DNA of 7,508 nucleotides from an uncultured Candidatus Melainabacteria bacterium (GTDB lineage: Bacteria; Cyanobacteriota; Vampirovibrionia; Gastranaerophilales; Gastranaerophilaceae): the NCBI GenBank assembly GCA_934747325.1, contig CAKVGW010000071.1, positions 1-7,508 of the forward strand. The letters are read 5' to 3'. Both the position numbers and the translations under genes were made by a program. The notes beneath the pieces were generated by a model. It was not told where the DNA came from. It did not search any database and saw only the letters and a list, made by a program, of their open reading frames with translations. This document shows positions 1 to 6,271 of the stretch, piece after piece. The first letter of the stretch is position 1. Each line of letters starts with the position of its first letter.

Positions 1-172
1 TACAAGAGCGCAAAAGAAATTGTTTATTACAACATCGGCTAAAGCTAAAGGCTGGGGAAATAAAGAAGTTGAACAAACTCCGAGTGTTGTATTTACTGGA
101 ATATTGTGATTTTGTTGCAATTTATGATACAAGTTTATTTGTGACTTATAATCACTTTCATATAAATGTATG
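1..172 (+). other. Possible 3' end of an upstream plus-strand gene (frame unresolved) and spacer
   Basis: All three plus frames enter the window open. Frame 1 closes with TAA at 40-42 after 13 codons. Frame 2 runs 35 codons to TGA at 107-109 and contains ITTSAKAKGWGNKEVEQ. Frame 3 runs to a TGA near 170 but has a less protein-like composition. Frame 2 uses several codons that are rare in alaS (TCG, GCG, ATA), while frame 1 fits alaS codon use but is very short, so neither can be chosen. I see no family motif and no clear hairpin plus T-run terminator here. The rest is AT-rich spacer leading to the next promoter. Confidence 0.25.
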
Positions 173-173
173 A

Positions 174-201
174 TTGCAAAGAAGTTCTTATTGCATATAA
201 T
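174..201 (+). promoter_or_regulatory. Promoter of the RRWYD-repeat protein gene
   Basis: A perfect -10 box TATAAT (196-201) lies 16 bp downstream of TTGCAA (174-179), a 4/6 match to the -35 consensus. Transcription would begin near 208, giving a leader of about 20 nt that contains the ribosome site GGGAGAGG at 215-222. The same arrangement, a TTGCA-type -35 with a 16-bp spacer and TATAAT, recurs in front of alaS in this window, which supports both calls. Confidence 0.65.
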
Positions 202-227
202 TTAAGTGTGTATTGGGAGAGGATTTG

Positions 228-551
228 ATGAACAGACGTTGGTACGATTCAAATGAGCATACGCAAAAAGCATTGTCTTTGCTAAAAGATATGGATGAAG
301 TTAAAAGAAGAGCTTTGTCACGCGATTTGGCAAATGTTGTAAAACAGATTAAAGAAATGCATGAAGAAGACGAAGAGCAAGACATAAGTATCGGTATCGA
401 CAGAGTTTTGGGGCTTTATAAAATTTCAAATTCAAGACGTTGGTATGATAAAGTAAGCATTCTTTCTTATGCTTTGAAAACAATGTCAACGCTTCCAAAA
501 GAAGATTTTTATAACATAATGGAAGGTATTACAACTTCTCTTTCTGCATAG
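228..551 (+). CDS. Small acidic protein with two RRWYD units, unknown function
   Basis: I do not recognise a named family. The 107-aa product is soluble-looking, with no signal peptide or membrane segment. The start is placed at ATG 228 because GGGAGAGG (215-222) sits 5 nt before it; an in-frame TTG at 213 would put the ribosome site inside the gene. The protein looks like an internal duplication: RRWYD at residues 3-7 and again at 70-74, each followed after seven residues by Ala-Leu and then a helical stretch. Between them lie predicted helices (about 11-45) and an acidic run at 45-52 (EEDEEQD). The paired Trp-Tyr motifs suggest a small conserved fold, possibly a protein-protein adaptor, but that is inference. 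It is a single-gene unit with its own promoter, convergent with the AbrB-like gene 21 bp away. Confidence 0.8.
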   Translation: MNRRWYDSNEHTQKALSLLKDMDEVKRRALSRDLANVVKQIKEMHEEDEEQDISIGIDRVLGLYKISNSRRWYDKVSILSYALKTMSTLPKEDFYNIMEGITTSLSA

Positions 552-561
552 ATTGCTATGC
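546..561 (+). repeat. Perfect 6-bp hairpin overlapping a stop codon in a convergent junction
   Basis: GCATAG (546-551) and CTATGC (556-561) form a perfect inverted repeat around a 4-nt loop; the first arm contains the TAG stop of the RRWYD-repeat gene. There is no uninterrupted T-run on either strand, so it is a weak intrinsic terminator at best. It may protect 3' ends in the short gap between the convergent genes. Confidence 0.4.
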
Positions 562-572
562 TTGAAATTCTA

Positions 573-776
573 TCAATCATTTAATACTTTTTGTTTTATA
601 GTTTTAGTTTTTCTTTCGACCTTTTTGTCACTTTTTGTAATGATTAAGCGGTCTTTTTCGATTACATACTGAACCATATCCTCTTCAGGGTTTATGTCTA
701 ATAAACCCAATATTGTCGAGTTTAAACATAGTACCCAACCATTACCGTTTCTCATTAATTTTCTATCTATTGTCAT
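573..776 (-). CDS. AbrB/MazE-like (SpoVT-AbrB fold) small DNA-binding protein
   Basis: The 67-aa protein has the layout of an AbrB/MazE swapped-hairpin domain. A basic first strand is followed by Gly-Asn-Gly-Trp (residues 11-14), a hydrophobic strand and helix (TILGLLDINPEEDM, 21-34), then an acidic turn and a closing strand DRLIITKS (42-49). It matches the family pattern 'G.sw.l.l...il.lLgi.pgd.v...i..d.liI.k'. Where MazE proteins usually have Leu-Pro before the helix, this one has Leu-Asn (18-19). A Lys-rich tail (51-64) follows and could add DNA affinity. The start ATG at 776 is supported by AAGG about 8 nt upstream. Family members act as dimeric regulators or as antitoxins, but no toxin ORF is adjacent here, so a lone transcription regulator is likelier. 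The gene diverges from a plus-strand promoter at 798-826 that it might control (inference). Confidence 0.7.
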   Translation of the reverse strand: MTIDRKLMRNGNGWVLCLNSTILGLLDINPEEDMVQYVIEKDRLIITKSDKKVERKTKTIKQKVLND

Positions 777-797
777 ACATTTAACCTTACAAAGTCC

Positions 798-826
798 TTG
801 ACAATATCATACTTATATTTTAAAAT
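798..826 (+). promoter_or_regulatory. Near-consensus promoter for a candidate small RNA
   Basis: A perfect -35 TTGACA (798-803) is followed by exactly 17 bp and TAAAAT (821-826, 5/6), the strongest sigma-70-type promoter in the window. Transcription should start near 833. No credible plus-strand ORF follows before the terminator at 957-980. It faces a weaker minus-strand promoter candidate for the AbrB-like gene (TATGAT at 806-811), so the two would overlap and could exclude each other. Confidence 0.7.
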
Positions 827-832
827 TACTTC

Positions 833-980
833 TAACATTACTTTAACCAGTACAATAACCAGTAATATAAATAAACAAACTAATAATCGAAAAGAAAAAT
901 TCTTGTATCTATATTTAGACCGAAATTCGGTATAAATTCCATCAAAAGATACAAATGTGCGTGAAAGCGCACTTTTTTTT
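833..980 (+). ncRNA. Candidate structured small RNA, about 148 nt, upstream of alaS
   Basis: The region lies between a near-consensus promoter and a strong intrinsic terminator and has no good ORF. The 5' half is A-rich and largely unstructured, with a direct repeat TAACCAGTA (844-852 and 856-864). The 3' half folds on paper into an outer 8-bp perfect stem, TTGTATCT (903-910) with AGATACAA (947-954). Nested in it are a 5-bp stem 913-917/933-937, a G-A mismatch, and a 5-bp stem 919-923/927-931 with a 3-nt loop. The internal loop around 938-946 leaves TCCATCAAA single stranded. The terminator hairpin follows two bases later. It does not look like a T-box: I see no TGG-type antiterminator motif. 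It does not resemble tRNA, 6S or another RNA I can name. alaS has its own promoter beyond the terminator, so an independent trans-acting RNA is favoured over an alaS leader. Confidence 0.55.
957..980 (+). terminator. Intrinsic terminator of the candidate small RNA
   Basis: GTGCGT (957-962) pairs with GCGCAC (967-972), with a T-G wobble closing a GAAA tetraloop, and is followed directly by eight T residues (973-980). It is one-directional: the minus strand has no T-run after the stem. It lies 57 bp before alaS, with no plus-strand gene immediately ahead of it. Confidence 0.85.
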
Positions 981-1006
981 GCACCAATAATTTTATGATG
1001 TATAAT
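979..1006 (+). promoter_or_regulatory. alaS promoter
   Basis: A perfect TATAAT (1001-1006) lies 16 bp downstream of TTGCAC (979-984); TTTGCA at 978-983 with a 17-bp spacer is an equally good reading. The -35 begins within the T-run of the preceding terminator, so alaS transcription restarts right after it. Start of transcription would be near 1013, with the ribosome site AAGGA at 1025-1029, 7 nt before ATG 1037. Confidence 0.6.
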
Positions 1007-1036
1007 TGATTTATACAAATTTATAAGGAATTAATT

Positions 1037-3679
1037 ATGCTTAAAGGAAATGAGATTAGAAATCTATATTTAAATTATTTCAAGGAAAAGCATCAACACA
1101 CAATAGTTGAGAGCTCCAGCCTTGTACCTGATAATCCGACTGTACTTTTGACAACAGCCGGCATGTTACAATTTTTGCCTATATTTTTAGGTATCCAAAA
1201 ATCACCTTATGACCCTGCAAGAGCAACTTCTTGCCAAAAATGTGCTCGTGCGGGCGGAAAGGATTCTGATATCGAAAACGTAGGTAGAACTCCACGCCAC
1301 CATACATTTTTTGAAATGTTAGGTAACTTCTCATTTGGCGATTATTACAAAAAAGATGTTATTCCTTGGGCTTGGGAATTCGTTACAGAAGTCCTAAAAC
1401 TTGATAAAGACAGACTTTGGATTACAATTTTTGAAACCGATGACGAAGCTTATGATATTTGGAGAAGTATCGGAGTTCCTGACGAAAGAATTAAAAGAAA
1501 AGGTAAAAAAGATAATTTTTGGGGTCCTCCTGGAGCTTCAGGCTCTTGCGGTCCTTGTTCAGAAATTCACTACGATTTAGGCGAAGAATATAAATGTGAT
1601 GACCCAAATTGTGGTATTGATACCTGCGAATGCGATAGATGGGTTGAAATTTGGAACTTGGTATTTACTGAATTATATCAAGATGAAGAAGGCAACCAAT
1701 CACCGCTTGAACACAAAAACGTTGATACAGGCATGGGCTTAGAACGTATTACAATGGTTTGCCAAGGTGTTGCATCAACATTTGAAACTGATTTGTTGAA
1801 ACCTATTTTGGACAAAGTTTCTGAAATGAGTGGTGTCGCTTATAAAAAATCAGAAAAAACCGATGTTTCATTAAGAATTATCACAGACCACGCAAGATGT
1901 GTTTCTTTCTTGATTTCTGACGGCGTTATCCCGGGAAATGAAGGTAGAAGCTATGTTTTAAGAATGATTTTAAGACGTGCTTTAAGACACGGAAAAATCT
2001 TGGGTATGGATTTGCCGTTCTTGTATAAACTTGTTGATACAGTTGTTGATATGTACGGTGAAGCTTATCCTGATTTGGTTAAAAACAAAGCTAAAATTAT
2101 TGACGTAATCAAAAAAGAAGAAGAAAGATTTGCAAAAACTTTGGATAGAGGTTACAAACTTCTTGATGAATTTATCGCAAACAAAAAAGATATTGACGGC
2201 GAAAGCGCATTCAAACTTTATGATACATACGGTTTCCCATTTGAACTAACTAGAGAAATCGCAGAAGAAAACGGTTTGAAAGCGGATGAAGCAGGTTATA
2301 AAGTTGCTATGCAAGAACAAAAAGACAGAGCAAAGGCAGCAACTGCTAAGATTTCAGTTACAGGCGATATGAAATATGCGAAAGTAGAAGATGAAGTTGG
2401 TTCAACTAATTTTGTCGGCTATACTGAAACTGAATGTGACGCAAAAGTTTTGGCTTTGATTGAAGGCGAAGGCTTTGTTGATGTTGTTCTTGATAAAACT
2501 CCATTCTATGCAGAATGTGGTGGTCAGGTGGGTGACAGCGGTTATATCTTTAACGACAATTTGAAAGTTGAAGTTCTAACTACATTCAAAGTAAACCATT
2601 TGTTCGTTCATAGATGCCAAGTTGTGAACGGTGAAATTAATGTTGGCGACGAAGTTACAGCACAAATTGACGCAGCAAGACGCGCAGAAATTAGAGTTCA
2701 CCACACATCTGCTCACTTACTTCAAGCTGCTTTAATCAAAGTTGTTGGTGATGAAGTTAAACAAGCAGGTTCTCAAGTTGAAGAAAACAGAATGAGATTT
2801 GACTTTACTTTTTCTAGAGCAATGACACCAGAAGAAGTTCAAAAAACTGAAGATGTAATTAATGAATGGATTTGGGAAAAACTTCCTGTTCATACAGAAA
2901 TTATGGATATAGAAAAAGCTAAGCTAACAGGTGCAACTGCTTTATTTGGTGAAAAATACGAAGATGAAGTAAGAGTTGTTTCAATTGGCGGAGCAAAACA
3001 ATGTAAATGCGGTGGCGGATGCAAGTGTCACGAAGAAAAATCTGATGTAATTTCAATGGAATTCTGTGCAGGTACTCACGCTAAGAATACAGGTGATTTG
3101 AGATTAATTAAGATTGTTTCAGAAGGTGCAATTGCTGCAGGTACAAGAAGAATTGAAGCTGTTGTTTCAAAAGCTGCAATCGAATATTTGAACAACAAGG
3201 CTAAAATTTCTGACGTATTAGAAGCTAAATTCAAGGTTCATACAGAAGAAGTTCTAGATCGTGTTGAAAAATTAGCGGAAGAAAACAAAGAATTAGCAAA
3301 ATCTTTGGAACAAACTAAAGCTGAAATGGCTAAATCTAAATTCTCAACATTTATTTCTAAAGCTCAAGATATTGATGGCGGAAAGTTGTTCGTATCAAAA
3401 ATTGAAAACTTTGATGCAGATGCAGTTAAAGCCGGTATTGAAATGCTTGCAAGTAAGCTTGGTGAAAGCATAGTTGTTTTAGCAAACGAAAGAATGGTTA
3501 TTGTAAAAGTAACAGATGCTTTTGTTAAAAAAGGCGTTAATGCAGGTAAACTTGTTGGAGAAATTGCAAGATTTACCGGTGCTAACGGAGGTGGCCGTCC
3601 AAACTTTGCTCAAGGCGGTGTGAAAGACGCAAGCAAGTTGGATGAAATTTTGGCAAAAGTTGAAAATGACTTGCAATAG
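1037..3679 (+). CDS. alaS: Alanine--tRNA ligase
   Basis: This cytoplasmic class II enzyme charges tRNA-Ala with alanine using ATP and hydrolyses mischarged Ser- and Gly-tRNA-Ala. At 880 aa it is normal length. The N-terminal catalytic domain shows CQKCARAGGK (66-75), RHHTFFEMLGNFSFGD (from about 88), WGPPGASGSCGPCSEIHYD (162-180), a Cys cluster C187/C192/C197/C199, and motif 3 GMGLER (232-237). The editing domain has FYAECGGQVGD and the metal-binding pair H556xxxH560 and C677xxxH681. A coiled coil (about 715-775) leads to the C-Ala domain with the glycine-rich GGGRPNFAQGG (851-861). An oddity is a Cys-rich insertion, CKCGGGCKCH (656-665), just before the CAGTH motif, absent from the E. coli protein as I know it. 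ATG 1037 has AAGGA 7 nt upstream. It is a single-gene unit with its own promoter and terminator. Confidence 0.97.
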   Translation: MLKGNEIRNLYLNYFKEKHQHTIVESSSLVPDNPTVLLTTAGMLQFLPIFLGIQKSPYDPARATSCQKCARAGGKDSDIENVGRTPRHHTFFEMLGNFSFGDYYKKDVIPWAWEFVTEVLKLDKDRLWITIFETDDEAYDIWRSIGVPDERIKRKGKKDNFWGPPGASGSCGPCSEIHYDLGEEYKCDDPNCGIDTCECDRWVEIWNLVFTELYQDEEGNQSPLEHKNVDTGMGLERITMVCQGVASTFETDLLKPILDKVSEMSGVAYKKSEKTDVSLRIITDHARCVSFLISDGVIPGNEGRSYVLRMILRRALRHGKILGMDLPFLYKLVDTVVDMYGEAYPDLVKNKAKIIDVIKKEEERFAKTLDRGYKLLDEFIANKKDIDGESAFKLYDTYGFPFELTREIAEENGLKADEAGYKVAMQEQKDRAKAATAKISVTGDMKYAKVEDEVGSTNFVGYTETECDAKVLALIEGEGFVDVVLDKTPFYAECGGQVGDSGYIFNDNLKVEVLTTFKVNHLFVHRCQVVNGEINVGDEVTAQIDAARRAEIRVHHTSAHLLQAALIKVVGDEVKQAGSQVEENRMRFDFTFSRAMTPEEVQKTEDVINEWIWEKLPVHTEIMDIEKAKLTGATALFGEKYEDEVRVVSIGGAKQCKCGGGCKCHEEKSDVISMEFCAGTHAKNTGDLRLIKIVSEGAIAAGTRRIEAVVSKAAIEYLNNKAKISDVLEAKFKVHTEEVLDRVEKLAEENKELAKSLEQTKAEMAKSKFSTFISKAQDIDGGKLFVSKIENFDADAVKAGIEMLASKLGESIVVLANERMVIVKVTDAFVKKGVNAGKLVGEIARFTGANGGGRPNFAQGGVKDASKLDEILAKVENDLQ

Positions 3680-3687
3680 AAATATTG

Positions 3688-3716
3688 AAAAAGCGACTTA
3701 AAAAGTCGCTTTTTTT
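3688..3716. terminator. Bidirectional intrinsic terminator after alaS
   Basis: An A-run (3688-3692) leads into the perfect stem AGCGACTT (3692-3699) and AAGTCGCT (3703-3710) with an AAA loop, ending in T's at 3710-3716. With flanking A-T pairs the stem reaches about 12 bp. It lies 8 nt after the alaS stop. On the minus strand the same element has a stem followed by five T's, so it can also back up termination of the convergent SLH gene. Confidence 0.9.
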
Positions 3717-3720
3717 ATAG

Positions 3721-3779
3721 ATTTTTGTAAAAATGAGGGCGGAGGATTTTTCCTCCGCCCTCACTAATTTTTGTAAAAA
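3721..3779. repeat. 13-nt direct repeats flanking the GC-rich hairpin
   Basis: ATTTTTGTAAAAA occurs at 3721-3733 and again, identically, at 3767-3779, on either side of the 13-bp hairpin. Each copy is itself a near palindrome (T5-GT-A5). The arrangement, short direct repeats around an inverted repeat, resembles a target duplication around a very small inserted element. In such AT-rich DNA, chance or selection for T-runs on both sides of a terminator is also possible. Confidence 0.5.
3729..3763 (-). terminator. GC-rich terminator hairpin of the SLH protein gene
   Basis: TGAGGGCGGAGGA (3734-3746) and its exact complement (3751-3763) form a 13-bp perfect stem with a TTTT loop. On the minus strand it is followed at once by five T's (complement of 3729-3733), about 24 nt after the SLH gene's stop codon. 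The stem is far richer in G+C than its surroundings. On the plus strand the T-run begins four bases after the stem, so weaker termination that way is possible. Confidence 0.8.
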
Positions 3780-3786
3780 CTAATTC

Positions 3787-5205
3787 TTAGTAAAGAGTAG
3801 TCAATACTTCATCAGGATTCAAGCTAGAATCGTTAGTTGTGTTAGGTACGAAAATGTACTTAGCTTCATCAACGAATTCATAGCATACGCCGAATGCACC
3901 TGATACAGCAAGTTTAGTGATGTTATAAACACCTTTCCCTACTGTAATAAAGCTGCTTCCTACACTCTTAAGACCTTTAACAGGGTGTAATGAAGCAGTA
4001 TCAGCAAATGTATCTGACCAGTTGTCACCGTATTCTTCAACACCATTTGCAACGATTTCAGCAGCAGAAGAAGCTGTTCTTCCTGCAACACCTGCAACTC
4101 TACCAACCATAGAGAATGGTGCGCCAAGAACTCTTGAAACTACGTTAGGATTCTTAGTTACGTTAACTTCTGCAGATGAAAGTTGTTTAGGGAATTCAGC
4201 ACAATTGTCACCATTTTTGATGTTTTCGAATTGAACTTCAATATAACCAGGTTTTTTAACTCCAGGTCTTGCAACGCTTGTTACTTTACCTTTAACTGTT
4301 GAACCAGCTGGGTAAGTTACGCCTGCGATTTTTGTATCTTCCACAGTTTTAGCTGTGAAAGTATCGCCAACGTTAGAAGTTCTTGCGCTAATTCTTTCGC
4401 TTAACTTAATTTTAACTGCGATTGGTTCATATTTTGTAGCACAACCTGCAATACCTTTAGATGTATCAATTCTGAAGTTTGCTTTCAATGCGCCTAACAT
4501 ATAAGCAACTTGTTCTTTTGATAAGTATTCATCATTAACTATTTTATCTTTATCAGGAATTTTGTTTAAGATGTTTGAAGCGATAACTTCATCTGCTGCA
4601 CCTACTGCCCAGTTAGGGATGTATTTAACTGTTTGACCTTCAAAGGTTGGAGTAGCAGTTCTATCAACATCTAAATCCATCATTTTAGCGAAAGTAGCAA
4701 ATACTTCTGCTTTTGTAATTGGTTGATCCGGTTTGAATGTTGAATCAGGATAACCAATCATAACATCAGCAGTTAAAGCTCTGTCGATTTGAGATTTAGC
4801 CCAATAATCAGTTGCAACGTCAGTATATTTGTTGTCTTTAACTTCGGTTAAGTTTAGACCGTCAGCAATAATAAATGCTAATTCTGAACGTAATACAGGC
4901 ATTTTAGGGTCATATAAACCAGCTCTTCTTGAGTCCATTTGACCTTTCATGTTGCTAAGCATTTGTTTTGCAAAACGAGCAACAACTACGTTTTGTTTAC
5001 CTTCAATTGTTTTAACATTGCATGGTTTGTAAATTTTTCCACCAACGATAACATCGTTTTCAGAAGTTACCATTGCATGGCTTTGAGAACCGAACAATGT
5101 AGGATGAGCGTAAGCTTGTAAATCTGCAGGTTCACCTGCCATTGCTACGCAAGAAGTTACACAAGCAACACTTAAAGCTGCCATAAATTTTGTAGATAAT
5201 TTCAT
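3787..5205 (-). CDS. Exported SLH-domain envelope protein
   Basis: This 472-aa protein is predicted to sit in the periplasm or envelope and bind the cell-wall polymer through SLH repeats. Residues 1-23 form a signal peptide with Ala-Met-Ala before Gly24; a weak lipobox-like VTSC (16-19) is an alternative. A partial SLH repeat lies near 97-120. A clear one follows, with YTDV..DYWAKSQI (127-140), GYPDSTFKPDQPITKAEV (151-168) and FATFAKMM, and a degenerate third at about 195-241. Residues 262-333 look like a small beta domain with VGDTFTAKTVEDTKIAGV and YPAGSTVKGKV, as seen in VirB10/TrbI-like and other envelope proteins. The Gly/Ala-rich amphipathic tail (355-445) I cannot name. It is too short for an SLH-OprB porin. 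The start is set by AAGGAG 4-5 nt upstream. It has its own promoter, and regular codon choice suggests high expression. Confidence 0.88.
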   Translation of the reverse strand: MKLSTKFMAALSVACVTSCVAMAGEPADLQAYAHPTLFGSQSHAMVTSENDVIVGGKIYKPCNVKTIEGKQNVVVARFAKQMLSNMKGQMDSRRAGLYDPKMPVLRSELAFIIADGLNLTEVKDNKYTDVATDYWAKSQIDRALTADVMIGYPDSTFKPDQPITKAEVFATFAKMMDLDVDRTATPTFEGQTVKYIPNWAVGAADEVIASNILNKIPDKDKIVNDEYLSKEQVAYMLGALKANFRIDTSKGIAGCATKYEPIAVKIKLSERISARTSNVGDTFTAKTVEDTKIAGVTYPAGSTVKGKVTSVARPGVKKPGYIEVQFENIKNGDNCAEFPKQLSSAEVNVTKNPNVVSRVLGAPFSMVGRVAGVAGRTASSAAEIVANGVEEYGDNWSDTFADTASLHPVKGLKSVGSSFITVGKGVYNITKLAVSGAFGVCYEFVDEAKYIFVPNTTNDSSLNPDEVLTTLY

Positions 5206-5249
5206 ACTTCTCCTTTTCTTTTTACTCTCGCTTTTCTTTTTTCGTTTTT

Positions 5250-5258
5250 ATTATACCA
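5250..5258 (-). promoter_or_regulatory. Extended -10 promoter of the SLH gene
   Basis: Read on the minus strand, TGG-TATAAT is a perfect extended -10 element (TATAAT is the complement of 5250-5255). No good -35 lies 16-18 bp upstream, as is common for extended -10 promoters. It sits at the stop codon of the GNAT gene. Transcription would start near 5243, giving a purine-rich leader of about 38 nt ending in the ribosome site. Confidence 0.55.
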
Positions 5259-6245
5259 CTATTTTGTCATTAGGTAGGCTTGAGGATAACAAAAATCCTC
5301 TCTAAAACCGATTCTTCTGTACATTTTTAAAGCCTTATAATTGTTTGTTTCAGTAGTTACATTAACTTCACTAAAAGCTCTTTTGCCTAATTTAGTCCAA
5401 TCAACAATAGTTTTGATTGAACGATTTAAAAGATGTTCTGAAAATCCGTGTCCCCTATGTTCTTTTTCTATTGCAACAAGAGGCAAGTTTGCAATCTTAC
5501 CGCCAGTAACGTTTGCAAACGCAAAACCTACCGGCTTATCGTTATATAAAAGTACAGAAGTAACTTCCGGTAAAAATTCGCCATAAATATTATCAACAAC
5601 TTTATTGATAATATCTTCCGTACCTTCCATAGTCTTAAATCTTGTATCGTATACTGAGTCTTGAGTATCTCTGAAAGATTCATGAATAATTCTTACGGCG
5701 TCTTCTCTATAAGACGGGTCATAGCTTACAAGCTTGTATTCAGAAGGTCTTTCGCTTAATTTCATGTTTTCTAAAATTCTTTCGGAAGAAGCGTTACCCA
5801 TCATAAATCTTAAAACGGCTAGCCCGATGTATTTGAATCCATATTTTGAAATGTCTGCCGTAAACACTGATTGGTGACCAATCATAGGGTAAGAAACAAC
5901 TTTTGTTTGGCGTTCAACTTCTGTCAATTCTAAGAATTTTTCGATAAGAAGTCTGATTTTTGTTAGTTCGTCTTCTGTTCCAAGACAATGAATTAAGTTA
6001 AGTTCAATTGATTCGGAAATAGAAGTTGTATAAACTAAAAACGCAGTTGGTATTTCATTTTCTTTCAAAACTATACATTTCATATAGTCTTTTTCAACGG
6101 CATCAATAAATTCTTCATAAGGAAGCGGCTCAAGTTCAAATTTATACTCACTTACAGCCTTTGCCTTGAAGTCGTTGTAGACTCCTGCAAAAAATTTGTA
6201 TATGTTGCTGTTTAGTAATTCCACTTCGTATGATGTATCTGCCAT
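5259..6245 (-). CDS. Tandem GNAT-fold N-acetyltransferase
   Basis: This cytoplasmic 328-aa protein would transfer an acetyl group from acetyl-CoA to an amine; the substrate cannot be told from sequence. The C-terminal half (about 170-328) is a recognisable GNAT domain: strand LPLVAIEKEHRGHGFSEHLL (254-273) carries the acetyl-CoA loop R264-G-H-G267, followed by VTTETNNYKALKMYRRIGF (296-314), the usual GNAT C-terminal motif. The loop ends in Ser269 where Gly or Ala is typical. The N-terminal half (about 1-160) has a similar strand/helix layout ending in KYGFKYIG (134-141) but lacks an acetyl-CoA loop, so it is probably a degenerate second GNAT domain. ATG 6245 is supported by AGAGGAT about 6 nt upstream. 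The gene starts 26 bp after ribBA, so the two are probably co-transcribed; a link to flavin metabolism is only positional. Confidence 0.85.
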   Translation of the reverse strand: MADTSYEVELLNSNIYKFFAGVYNDFKAKAVSEYKFELEPLPYEEFIDAVEKDYMKCIVLKENEIPTAFLVYTTSISESIELNLIHCLGTEDELTKIRLLIEKFLELTEVERQTKVVSYPMIGHQSVFTADISKYGFKYIGLAVLRFMMGNASSERILENMKLSERPSEYKLVSYDPSYREDAVRIIHESFRDTQDSVYDTRFKTMEGTEDIINKVVDNIYGEFLPEVTSVLLYNDKPVGFAFANVTGGKIANLPLVAIEKEHRGHGFSEHLLNRSIKTIVDWTKLGKRAFSEVNVTTETNNYKALKMYRRIGFREDFCYPQAYLMTK

Positions 6246-6271
6246 AAAATATCCTCTTGTTGCACTCTGAA

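Noticed and set aside
940..946. Seven-nt complementarity between the small RNA loop (CATCAAA) and the start-codon region of the RRWYD gene (224-230).
   Set aside because: Seven AT-rich bases next to an ATG are expected by chance. It is not enough to propose a target.
833..980. T-box riboswitch or attenuator controlling alaS.
   Set aside because: I see no T-box antiterminator motif and no alternative pairing of the terminator stem, and alaS has its own promoter downstream of the terminator.
955..990. Short leader peptide (ATG at 955, 11 codons) across the terminator hairpin.
   Set aside because: It has no ribosome site and only one Ala codon, so it cannot sense alanine charging, and the hairpin is explained by termination.
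773..1018. Minus-strand 81-codon ORF with a hydrophobic segment, overlapping the AbrB-like start by 4 bp (ATGA).
   Set aside because: It needs a TTG start inside the alaS promoter, has no ribosome site, and lies antisense to a strong plus-strand promoter, paired stems and terminator. Its hydrophobic run comes largely from the TAACCAGTA direct repeat read backwards.
573..1018. Two-gene toxin-antitoxin operon made of the AbrB-like protein and the overlapping upstream ORF.
   Set aside because: The upstream ORF is not a credible gene and no toxin family motif is visible on either side.
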